Shown one piece after another: positions 1 to 5,612 of a stretch of 5,612 bases of DNA. The position numbers were made by a program, and so were the translations under genes. Source of the DNA: Acidobacteriaceae bacterium (GTDB taxonomy: Bacteria; Acidobacteriota; Terriglobia; Terriglobales; Acidobacteriaceae). The number at the start of each line of letters is the position of its first letter. Position 1 is the stretch's first letter. The notes beneath the pieces are model-generated. The model saw only the letters and a program-made list of their open reading frames with translations. It did no database searches and had not been told where the DNA came from. Where the stretch lies: the NCBI GenBank assembly GCA_030044455.1, contig JASHVU010000641.1, positions 1-5,612 on the forward strand. The letters are read 5' to 3'.

Positions 1-923
1 AACCCGCTGTTGTCGCAAAGGGTCTGATTGACTTTTTGAAGCTGTGGTCCTCTGGCGTAGGTAGGGTCGAACTCGTTCGGCCACCAATGAGCACCTATTG
101 CAACGTAGTTGTAGTCGTGAGCCAGACACGCATAGTCGCCGCCGCTGCTGGGAACGCCAGCTCCACCCGCTCCGCACCAGTTGTTGCCGTGTCCATTGAT
201 CCAATCTTTTTGTAGATTTCCTACGCCATTGGGCCCAAACGACGGTCCCTGGGAGACCGCCCAGCCAATCAATCCGTATAAGGTAGCCCCATTTTGAAGC
301 TGCCCCGTCACTGAGCCAATCGAGGCACTCGAACCGTCATAGAAGCAATTCCCCTGGCAGGCTTGCTGGAAATAGGGTATCGTCTCGCCCGCAGTTATCG
401 AAAAGTAACTGAGATCTTGCGGTGGCCCGCCTGGCGCAGTCCCCTGATAGAAGTTGACATTCTTGCTATCGATTGACGCACCATTCCAAGTATCGCTGTT
501 CTTTTCATAATGCTGCCAGCTCTTATACGTTGTACCCTCTTCCCAATTGCCGCCAGAGTCTTTGCATTCACCTGAACTGCTGTGATGGTCGATAGATTCA
601 ACCTTGTCTCCAGCGTCGTTGTAGTACACGCAATCCAAGCCGGTCGGGTCTGTATAGCGCAACGGGTTGTTTGCAGCGTAGACGTACAGGTTCCATGTTT
701 GAGGGTAGCTCGGATTCACTGCCGAAAACACCGCAGGATCCGGGCTCAAAAACCTCCCCATCGAACTCGCATAGTATCTCGCCCCGAAATAGTCATTGCC
801 GGATTCTGCGTCCCGTTCTTTGCCGGAAGAAATAGCCAGATAGGCGAACGCTTCGCTGAAAAGACAAACATCGGGCAGCGTCGTAGTTGTATGCAGCGCT
901 CGAATTGCGGCCTGCCTTGGCAT
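1..923 (-). CDS. RHS-family toxin C-terminal fragment with phospholipase A2-like tip (partial, 3' end off window)
   Basis: The frame is open from 986 to the left edge, giving about 307 residues from an ATG at 923. Residues ~34-97 are the RHS-associated core: GKERDAESGNDYFGARYY, then GRFLSPDP, then NPLRYTDPTGLD. In known RHS proteins this core precedes a variable toxin tip. Here the tip (from ~98) contains NWCGAGG (C250), DYACLAHDYNY (H269, D270, Y273) and LCD (C303, D304). This order matches secreted PLA2: Ca-binding CGxGG loop, His-Asp-x-x-Tyr, and a second catalytic Asp after Cys. Seven tip cysteines fit a disulphide-rich extracellular enzyme. A phospholipase effector role is inferred. RHS proteins are usually well over 1000 residues, and the shell, secretion parts and most repeats are absent. 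The ATG at 923 has no convincing ribosome site, so this may be a silent cassette or a pseudogene. An immunity gene, if any, would lie beyond the left edge. Confidence 0.75.
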   Translation of the reverse strand, partial: MPRQAAIRALHTTTTLPDVCLFSEAFAYLAISSGKERDAESGNDYFGARYYASSMGRFLSPDPAVFSAVNPSYPQTWNLYVYAANNPLRYTDPTGLDCVYYNDAGDKVESIDHHSSSGECKDSGGNWEEGTTYKSWQHYEKNSDTWNGASIDSKNVNFYQGTAPGGPPQDLSYFSITAGETIPYFQQACQGNCFYDGSSASIGSVTGQLQNGATLYGLIGWAVSQGPSFGPNGVGNLQKDWINGHGNNWCGAGGAGVPSSGGDYACLAHDYNYVAIGAHWWPNEFDPTYARGPQLQKVNQTLCDNSG

Positions 924-936
924 CGTAGCGATATCC
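871..936 (-). other. YD-repeat-like remnant in a different frame from the RHS core
   Basis: Read on the minus strand one frame away from the RHS core, this stretch gives GYRYDAKAGRN followed by AAYNYDAAR. That is the YxYDAxGR spacing of RHS/YD repeats. Continuing in this frame runs into a stop near 800, while the core resumes in the other frame by ~824. A frameshift between about 870 and 825 would join the two into the usual repeat-then-core order. The match is short and could be chance. It supports decay of a formerly longer RHS gene. Confidence 0.3.
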
Positions 937-972
937 GTGTCCCCAAAGGCGAGGAACCGTGGGCACCCGGGT

Positions 973-1953
973 CTACGGTATCTGCTTCATGGGCAGTTCC
1001 ATCACCGGTGTGCGCTTGTCGCCGTTTACCGCGTAGGCCCATAGGCCGTGAAAGTTGGCGCGGATGCCGGGTTCGGTCTTCAGAAACGAGCTGAGCACAG
1101 CAGTCGCCTCAGTACGCAGGGCTGCCGGATCGGTTACGCCCGTCGATTGGTAGGCGACGGCCAGGTCGGGCTCGCGCAGCGACGCGTCCAGCGACACGCC
1201 TACGATCTTCCAGGTCCGGTCTCCGTCGGGGATGGAGAGCGGCAGGGCTTTGCGAGGATCGGGCGTAATCTGCGCCTGCTCCTGCTCGAGCTTTTCCAGA
1301 TTCGGAGACGACATGAAATCGACAGGCAGCAGCAGATAGTGAGCCGCATCGTACATGTACCACGCGCTCCACGGGTCAGCAGCCGCGAGATCGCGGCCGC
1401 GCTTCCAGTACCACACGCCGTCATGGCCGTCCAGCGCGCCGGGACGCAGCGTGAGCCCTGCCATCATCCACGAAGAACTCGACTGGTCCCAGGCCAGAAT
1501 CAGGCCCAACTGTCCAGCCAGCGGCGCACCCACTGCATCTGCCAGAACCACGGCGTAGCGACCCGGCGGCAACTGCCGCATCAGAATGGTCACGGTGAGC
1601 GAGCCGCTCGCATTGGAGCAGAAAAACTGCGCGTCGGCCGGGGCCTGCTGCGTACTCGCGTCCAGCAGAAAGACCTCGCGGACAGTAATTTGACCGCCTT
1701 GCAGAAGTGCCTGCCCCTGGTCCACAGTCGCGCTGATCGAGTCCCACGCAGAAGCTTCCGCGGGATAAAGCGCAGCCTTGAGTCCGGTCAGGTCCTGGCC
1801 GGCTATGGCAGCCGAAATTCGAGTTCCCGCCGTCGCAATTGCCTCGCGATCCGCAGCCGAAAGCTCAGCCTGCATGGTGCAACTAACAGCAAATCCCTCC
1901 GCCGAAGCACTGATTAAGGCGGCCGCAGCCAAAACCTTCAACCAAGAGCGCAT
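973..1953 (-). CDS. Conserved exported protein of unknown function
   Basis: The 326-residue product starts with a Sec-type signal peptide: charged MRSWLK, hydrophobic VLAAAALISASA, and probable cleavage near GFA/VSC around residues 22-24. C25 follows AVS, but this is a poor lipobox, so a lipoprotein is unlikely. The mature protein has two cysteines (C25, C112) that could pair outside the cytoplasm. It has no catalytic motif that I recognise. Landmarks are LPPGRYAVVLADA (128-140), GHDGVWYWKRGR (176-187), FMSSPNLEKLEQEQ (213-226) and FHGLWAYAV (301-309). The overall look resembles a hypothetical family I recall from Terriglobia, which is unverified. A possible ribosome site, AGAGGA, lies 11 nt upstream of the ATG, slightly far. 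It is transcribed divergently from the gene at 2141, and its stop lies 13 nt from where the RHS frame opens. Confidence 0.85.
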   Translation of the reverse strand: MRSWLKVLAAAALISASAEGFAVSCTMQAELSAADREAIATAGTRISAAIAGQDLTGLKAALYPAEASAWDSISATVDQGQALLQGGQITVREVFLLDASTQQAPADAQFFCSNASGSLTVTILMRQLPPGRYAVVLADAVGAPLAGQLGLILAWDQSSSSWMMAGLTLRPGALDGHDGVWYWKRGRDLAAADPWSAWYMYDAAHYLLLPVDFMSSPNLEKLEQEQAQITPDPRKALPLSIPDGDRTWKIVGVSLDASLREPDLAVAYQSTGVTDPAALRTEATAVLSSFLKTEPGIRANFHGLWAYAVNGDKRTPVMELPMKQIP

Positions 1954-1964
1954 AGTTCGCGGTA

Positions 1965-1970
1965 TCCTCT
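1965..1970 (-). promoter_or_regulatory. Weak ribosome binding site for the exported protein gene
   Basis: The minus strand reads AGAGGA, 11 nt before the ATG at 1953. It is the only purine-rich, SD-like run near this start. The long spacing makes it weak, but no other in-frame start fits the signal peptide better. Confidence 0.4.
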
Positions 1971-2127
1971 CAACGAGCTTTCTTAATTCTCTGGCTCAGG
2001 CAAAAGTGAAAAACGTTCTCCGCTTATCTTTGACGCCTGTTTCGAGCGTCGGTGGGTCACTGCTAGTCTAGTACACAGCGGCGGCATCGAATTCCGGACG
2101 AACTGAAGGGCGATTCGGGGGGCGCGC

Positions 2128-2134
2128 GGGGAGG
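2128..2134 (+). promoter_or_regulatory. Strong ribosome binding site fixing the start at 2141
   Basis: GGGGAGG ends 6 nt before the ATG at 2141, which is optimal spacing. It supports this start over the internal ATG at residue 19, which would otherwise give a neater signal peptide. Confidence 0.75.
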
Positions 2135-2140
2135 TTCCAT

Positions 2141-2953
2141 ATGCAATCGGGCTCGAATTCGCGCGGTTGCTCCCGGCGACGGAGATTCGTCGAGATGGCT
2201 AACTTAGCGACGGCCGTGGTTCTGTTTGCCTTAGCGGCCCCGGGCACATTGCTCGATGCCCAAAAGACGTTTCCCGTGACAAGTCAACCCAGCCCACAGC
2301 TCCCGCAGCCGGTGCAAAATCCGGCTCTGACTCAATCCGCAAACACCGCCAAGCCATCTCCGTCGACACCTGCGCCCGTTGCGGCCGAAACACCTCAGCC
2401 CGAGCCGCCCAAGCCTGACTGGCCGGTGAATGACAAGCCCGTACCCGCCAAGGTCACCTGGGATACTCACGGGCTGACTGTTGAAGCCAATAACTCCAGC
2501 CTCGATGAGATTCTGAAAGAAGTAGCCGTCGCGACCGGCGCCAGATTGGAAGGTAGAGTAGGCGATGACCGGGTATTCGGGTCCTATGGCCCGGGATCGG
2601 CCCGCGACGTGATTACGCAGTTGTTGGATGGAACCGCCTACAACGTTTTGATGGCCGGCGACCAAGGTGAAGGTACCCCGCGGGAGATCGTGCTCAGCAA
2701 TCGCCCGACGGGACCTGCTCCGGTCAACAGCGGGCAGAACAATAGCGAAGAGGATGTTGAATACGAACAGCCGCAGCAACCCATTCCCGGAATTCCACCC
2801 GTACGCAACGCCTTTGGGTCACCCGGAATGCCGCCAGAGCAAAATCAACAGATGATGGAAGAGCGCCGGGCGGAGATTCAGCAGCGCCAAGAGGAGATGC
2901 GACAGCAACAGATGGAGCAACAACAACAGCAGCAGCAAAACCCGCCCCAGTAA
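2141..2953 (+). CDS. Envelope protein with STN/secretin-N-like domain and Gln-rich tail
   Basis: The 270-residue product begins with an unusually long basic n-region (RGCSRRRR at 8-15). A hydrophobic segment, ATAVVLFALAAPGTLL (23-38), follows as a signal peptide or signal anchor. Residues ~45-103 form a Pro/Gln/Thr-rich linker like a periplasm-spanning spacer. Residues ~104-187 look like an STN fold: VTWDTHGLTVEANNSSLDEI, then LKEVAVATGARLEG, GSYGPGSARDVITQLLDGT, YNVLMAG and EIVLSN. This is the beta-alpha-beta pattern found at the N-terminus of secretins and TonB-dependent transducers, but no secretin or beta-barrel region follows. The tail (~233-270) is Glu/Arg/Gln-rich and probably coiled coil, ending in poly-Q. 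An assembly-partner or sensing role in the envelope is possible but not shown. It converges with the small gene ending at 3076. Confidence 0.85.
   Translation: MQSGSNSRGCSRRRRFVEMANLATAVVLFALAAPGTLLDAQKTFPVTSQPSPQLPQPVQNPALTQSANTAKPSPSTPAPVAAETPQPEPPKPDWPVNDKPVPAKVTWDTHGLTVEANNSSLDEILKEVAVATGARLEGRVGDDRVFGSYGPGSARDVITQLLDGTAYNVLMAGDQGEGTPREIVLSNRPTGPAPVNSGQNNSEEDVEYEQPQQPIPGIPPVRNAFGSPGMPPEQNQQMMEERRAEIQQRQEEMRQQQMEQQQQQQQNPPQ
2918..2938 (+). repeat. CAA/CAG trinucleotide run encoding seven glutamines
   Basis: Seven consecutive Gln codons (three CAA, three CAG, one CAA) encode residues 260-266 of the STN-like protein. They follow a looser Q/E/R-rich stretch. Mixed codons make it less slippage-prone than a pure repeat. 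It lies at the extreme C-terminus, where length change would be tolerated. Confidence 0.8.
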
Positions 2954-3075
2954 ATGCCCTTGTCTCAACGCAGTGTGGCCGGGATTTGCTTTCAGACCGG
3001 AATTGCACCTGGCAATCGCGGCAAGACAAACGCAAAGCCTGCGGTTTTGAAAGGATTTGACGCCGGGGAAGGCAT

Positions 3076-3246
3076 TTACAGCGTTCCGGCGGGTTCCGGC
3101 TGATTCGCCTCGATGGGTACCGCAGGTTGCGGGCGCAAGATAGCGAAGCCGACGCGCAGAATTCCGTATGCTGACAGAATCCCAAAGACCATCGAGCCAA
3201 CGGTCGCGCATGCCAGCATCGCCAGATTCAACAAGTTCTGCATCAT
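3076..3246 (-). CDS. Small membrane protein, 56 residues
   Basis: A short minus-strand frame opens with tandem ATGs (3246 and 3243). It encodes MMQNLLNLAMLACATVG, then SMVFGILSAYGIL, then RVGFAILRPQ and a Pro-rich tail ending EPAGTL, followed by TAA. Residues ~4-30 form one long hydrophobic, small-residue-rich helix. R31 and R38 follow it, which by the positive-inside rule suggests a cytoplasmic C-terminus. The tail (39-56) is Pro/Glu-rich and probably disordered. A weak AGG lies 5 nt before the first ATG. The composition is unlike the Arg/Ser-rich shadow frames here, and the sequence resembles short hypothetical proteins I associate with Terriglobia. Its function is unknown. It is divergent from uvrA, converges with the STN-like gene, and has its own candidate promoter. 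Confidence 0.65.
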   Translation of the reverse strand: MMQNLLNLAMLACATVGSMVFGILSAYGILRVGFAILRPQPAVPIEANQPEPAGTL

Positions 3247-3273
3247 CTCTGCCTACGAGTGAACTGCGTTTCG

Positions 3274-3303
3274 AATATCATCGGCACTGTTTATTGGATG
3301 CAA
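3274..3303 (-). promoter_or_regulatory. Candidate sigma70-type promoter for the small membrane protein
   Basis: On the minus strand TTGCAT (3298-3303) and GATATT (3274-3279) are separated by 18 bp. Each hexamer matches 4 of 6 consensus positions. Transcription would begin near 3267 and give a ~20-nt leader. Matches of this quality are common by chance, so the support is mainly positional. Confidence 0.3.
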
Positions 3304-3317
3304 GCCCCAGCTTGCCG

Positions 3318-3338
3318 CCTTTGCGATTGTCGCAGAGG
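3318..3338. promoter_or_regulatory. 21-bp dyad, possible operator between divergent promoters
   Basis: The left arm CCTTTGCGA and right arm TCGCAGAGG are complementary at 8 of 9 positions around a TTG centre at 3327-3329. The dyad sits between the small-gene -35 candidate (3303) and the uvrA -35 (3359), about 67 bp upstream of the predicted uvrA start of transcription. That position suits a regulator acting on either gene. I do not recognise the half-site as a known regulator's motif. Confidence 0.35.
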
Positions 3339-3358
3339 CGCGAATGTTTGTTCTCACG

Positions 3359-3388
3359 TTGACCACGATTTCTATTGCCAAATAGAAT
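3359..3388 (+). promoter_or_regulatory. Probable sigma70-type promoter of uvrA
   Basis: TTGACC (3359-3364, 5 of 6 matches to TTGACA) and TAGAAT (3383-3388, 5 of 6 matches to TATAAT) are 18 bp apart. Transcription would start near 3395, giving a leader of about 70 nt before the uvrA ATG at 3466. It is the best promoter match in the window and correctly oriented. Confidence 0.6.
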
Positions 3389-3398
3389 ACCCCCAGGA

Positions 3399-3430
3399 AG
3401 TTGCAACCATGTGAATGGTCTGTTGCAACT
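3399..3430 (+). repeat. Perfect 9-bp inverted repeat in the uvrA leader
   Basis: AGTTGCAAC (3399-3407) and GTTGCAACT (3422-3430) are exact reverse complements separated by 14 nt. The shared 8-mer GTTGCAAC is itself a palindrome, so the same site occurs twice with centres 23 bp apart, about two helical turns. It begins a few bases after the predicted transcription start. It could be a tandem operator blocking initiation or elongation, or a leader RNA hairpin (9-bp stem, 14-nt loop). No U-run follows, so it is not a plain terminator. Confidence 0.5.
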
Positions 3431-3465
3431 CCCGGCTATCCATCCGTCCACATCTCACCCCGGCC

Positions 3466-5612
3466 ATGGCGATTACTCACATCTCGGTGCGTGGCGCGCG
3501 CCAGCATAATCTGCGCGACATCAGTGTGCGCATCCCGCGCAACACATTCACCGTCGTCACCGGTCTCTCTGGCTCCGGTAAGAGTTCGCTGGCCTTCGAC
3601 ACCATCTATGCCGAGGGCCAGCGGCGCTACGTGGAGACGCTTTCAGCTTACGCGCGGCAGTTCCTCGACCAGATCGAGCGCCCGGACGTGGATTCCATTG
3701 AAGGCCTCAGTCCGGCCATATCAATTGAACAAAAGACTACCAGCCGAAGTCCCCGGTCGACTGTGGGGACGATCACTGAGATCTACGACTATCTGCGGCT
3801 GCTCTACGCCTCGGTCGGCACTCCGCACTGCCCCAACTGCGGCCGCCCCATTGCCCGCCAGACGGCCGATCAGATCGTTCAGCGAATCCTGGAGCTGGGG
3901 CGTGGCGAGCGTGTCACGATCATGGCTCCGGTGGTGCGCGGCCGAAAGGGCGAGTTTAAAGATCTGCTCGATGAGCTTGATCAGCAAGGGTTTCGCGCTC
4001 GTGTCGACGGGGAGATTCGCGACCTCTCCGAGCCCGTTCTTCTCGATCGCCGCAAGAACCACGCCATAGAAGCGATCATCGATCGCATCCTGATAAAGAG
4101 TGTTGACGCAATCGAACCGGCGTCCGCAGGGTCGAAGCCCTCCACTGAGAAGCGTCTGGAACAAGCCGTGGGCAAGGCCCTCCAACTGGCCAACGGCCTG
4201 GTGCTGGTTGCATCGAGCAGCGGCTCAGGCGGCCCGACGGAACAATTGTTTTCGTCCTCGATGGCATGCCCCGATTGCGGTCTCGACGTGCCGAAGCTGG
4301 AGCCTCGCAGTTTCAGCTTCAACTCCGCGTTCGGGGCCTGTCCAGAGTGTCATGGACTCGGCTCGCTTTATGACTTTGACCCCGCCAAGGTCATCAGCGA
4401 CTGGTCGAAGCCGTTGCTCGATGGGGGCCTTGGCCCGGGCTCGGCCTCTCAGTACCTGCTCAAGCTGATCCATCTCGCGGCTGACCGCTACGGCATCAAT
4501 CTCAAGACTCCTTTTGAAGAACTACCGGCGAAGCAACAGCACATCCTGGTTTACGGCCCGCCCAAGGGCGAGGCGCCGCGAACGGGTTTCCACGGCATTC
4601 TTGCCTACCTGCGTGACAACGTCGAAGAAGCCCGCAGCGACGGCTATCGCGAGTACATGATGAGCTTTATGTCGGCCACGCCGTGTTCGGTGTGCCGCGG
4701 CAAGCGTCTGCGCCCCGAGTCGCTGGCCGTCAAGGTTGGCGAGCTATCGATTGCCGACTTTACTGCTCTGCCCCTCAATCGCGCACTGTCGGCAGCCATC
4801 AATCTCCAGTTCACTTCGCGCGAGGCGCTGGTTGCCGACCGCATCCGCCGCGAGATCGTAGAACGGCTTGAGTTTCTCTGCGCGGTGGGGCTCAATTACC
4901 TTTCGCTCAACCGCAATGCCGCCACGCTTTCAGGAGGCGAAGGCCAGCGCATCCGTCTCGCCACGCAGATTGGCTCGCGGCTGCGCGGCGTGCTTTATGT
5001 TCTCGATGAGCCTTCAATAGGCCTGCATCAGCGCGACAACAATCGGCTGATTGAAGCGCTCGAGAAGCTTCGCGATCTTGGTAACACGGTGTTGGTTGTG
5101 GAGCACGACGAAGAGACCATTCGCCACGCCGACTACGTTCTCGATCTCGGCCCGGGCGCCGGCCGTCTGGGTGGGCACGTTGTTGCCGAGGGCACACCGC
5201 AGCAGATCATGGCCACGCCGGGCTCACTCACCGGCCGGTATCTCTCAGGGCAGGCCACGATGCTGCAACGCGCCAAACCGCGCAAACTCACCGGCAAGTG
5301 GCTCACGATTGAAGGCGCCCGCGAGCACAATCTGCAGGACGTCAACATCCGCGTTCCGCTCGGCGTAATGACCGTTGTCACTGGAGTGAGCGGCAGCGGG
5401 AAGAGCACTCTGGTAAACGACATTCTTTACCGCTCACTGGCCAAGACCATTTACGGTTCACGCGAGGAGCCCGGGGCTCACGATTCTCTGGCCGGCGCGG
5501 AGCAGATTGATAAAGTTGTTCGCATCGATCAGTCGCCCATTGGCCGCACGCCGCGCTCCAATCCGGCCACCTATACGGGCGTCTTTTCGCCGATCCGCGA
5601 CTTGTTTGCCAT
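3466..5612 (+). CDS. uvrA: UvrA, excinuclease ABC damage-recognition ATPase (3' end off window)
   Basis: UvrA dimers find bulky DNA lesions and load UvrB in cytoplasmic nucleotide excision repair. The window holds 715 residues of a protein usually near 950. Visible are the opening [16 protein letters not shown], Walker [10 protein letters not shown] (33-41), and [18 protein letters not shown] (85-102). The region ~130-245 corresponds to the UvrB-binding part, arguing against a UvrA2 paralogue. Zinc-module pairs CPDC (268-271) and CPEC (292-295) are present, as are CPNC (122-125) and CSVC (407-410). The first ATPase head is completed by signature LSGGEGQR (488-495), Walker [11 protein letters not shown] (512-521) and H547. 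The second head begins with Walker [10 protein letters not shown] (640-648) and [13 protein letters not shown] (688-700). Its signature and Walker B lie beyond the edge. The ATG at 3466 fits family starts but lacks an SD sequence. An in-frame ATG at 3415 would add 17 unusual residues. Confidence 0.97.
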   Translation, partial: MAITHISVRGARQHNLRDISVRIPRNTFTVVTGLSGSGKSSLAFDTIYAEGQRRYVETLSAYARQFLDQIERPDVDSIEGLSPAISIEQKTTSRSPRSTVGTITEIYDYLRLLYASVGTPHCPNCGRPIARQTADQIVQRILELGRGERVTIMAPVVRGRKGEFKDLLDELDQQGFRARVDGEIRDLSEPVLLDRRKNHAIEAIIDRILIKSVDAIEPASAGSKPSTEKRLEQAVGKALQLANGLVLVASSSGSGGPTEQLFSSSMACPDCGLDVPKLEPRSFSFNSAFGACPECHGLGSLYDFDPAKVISDWSKPLLDGGLGPGSASQYLLKLIHLAADRYGINLKTPFEELPAKQQHILVYGPPKGEAPRTGFHGILAYLRDNVEEARSDGYREYMMSFMSATPCSVCRGKRLRPESLAVKVGELSIADFTALPLNRALSAAINLQFTSREALVADRIRREIVERLEFLCAVGLNYLSLNRNAATLSGGEGQRIRLATQIGSRLRGVLYVLDEPSIGLHQRDNNRLIEALEKLRDLGNTVLVVEHDEETIRHADYVLDLGPGAGRLGGHVVAEGTPQQIMATPGSLTGRYLSGQATMLQRAKPRKLTGKWLTIEGAREHNLQDVNIRVPLGVMTVVTGVSGSGKSTLVNDILYRSLAKTIYGSREEPGAHDSLAGAEQIDKVVRIDQSPIGRTPRSNPATYTGVFSPIRDLFA

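Noticed and set aside
1048..1917. Long plus-strand open frame (289 codons) opposite the exported protein gene, plus a similar 170-codon frame at 582-1094
   Set aside because: The products are Arg/Gln/His/Ser-rich with no domain or signal. The opposite strand carries genes with a signal peptide and an RHS core, so these are antisense shadows in GC-rich DNA.
2030..2070. TTGACG and the CTAGTCTAG palindrome as a promoter or operator for the gene at 2141, and the GACGC/GCGTC repeat at 2032-2050
   Set aside because: No acceptable -10 hexamer lies 16-18 bp from TTGACG, and the repeats are short. The divergent region surely holds promoters, but I cannot place them.
2231..2779. 182-codon minus-strand frame opposite the STN-like gene
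   Set aside because: It has no ribosome site or domain. The plus-strand gene has a strong SD, a signal anchor and an ordered domain layout.
3031..3048. Hairpin CGCA/TGCG followed by GTTTT as a terminator between the convergent genes, and the nearby ATTGC/GCAAT stem at 3002-3016
   Set aside because: The stems are only 4-5 bp and the T-run is four bases, too weak to call. The 122-bp convergent gap shows no better terminator.
3261..3272. GAACTGCGTTTC, one mismatch from the GAAC-N4-GTTC LexA box of Gram-positive bacteria
   Set aside because: A 7-of-8 match is expected by chance. It sits beside the small gene rather than the uvrA promoter, and that box type is not established for this lineage.
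3401..4069. 222-codon plus-strand frame overlapping the start of uvrA
   Set aside because: It is a +1-type shadow of uvrA, rich in Ser/Arg/Pro and without motifs. The UvrA frame carries all the family signatures.
1..5612. tRNA, rRNA, CRISPR array, insertion sequence or attachment site
   Set aside because: I saw no cloverleaf arms, regularly spaced repeats, transposase motifs or flanking direct repeats anywhere in the window.

Overview
The window looks like a chromosomal segment of an Acidobacteriota genome, probably class Terriglobia. The GC content is moderately high and the genes are spaced singly. The 326-residue exported protein and the small membrane protein resemble hypothetical proteins I associate with that group, and the RHS core signature is of a kind common there. 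The lineage is inferred from memory of family style, not from a search.

Layout, left to right. (1) Positions 1 to about 986, minus strand: the C-terminal end of an RHS-family polymorphic toxin. It keeps only the RHS-associated core and a tip domain, and runs off the left edge. The tip has the hallmarks of a phospholipase A2 fold: a CGxGG calcium loop, an HDxxY catalytic motif and a downstream CD. The 5' part of a normal RHS gene is missing, and a YD-repeat-like stretch lies in another frame just upstream. (2) 973-1953, minus strand: a conserved-looking exported protein of unknown function. (3) 1954-2140: a short divergent intergenic region. (4) 2141-2953, plus strand: an envelope protein with a signal anchor, a Pro-rich linker, an STN/secretin-N-like domain and a Gln-rich tail. 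(5) 2954-3075: convergent intergenic DNA with only weak hairpins. (6) 3076-3246, minus strand: a 56-residue membrane protein. (7) 3247-3465: a divergent regulatory region with a good sigma70-type promoter for uvrA, a 21-bp dyad upstream of it, and a perfect 9-bp inverted repeat just downstream. (8) 3466 to the right edge, plus strand: uvrA, the nucleotide excision repair damage sensor, missing its last ~230 residues because of the window end.

The genes do not form one pathway. UvrA is core DNA repair, genes 2 and 4 are envelope or exported proteins of unknown role, and the RHS fragment is accessory material. The two most interesting points are the orphan-looking RHS tip carrying a PLA2-like toxin domain and the symmetric elements around the uvrA promoter.
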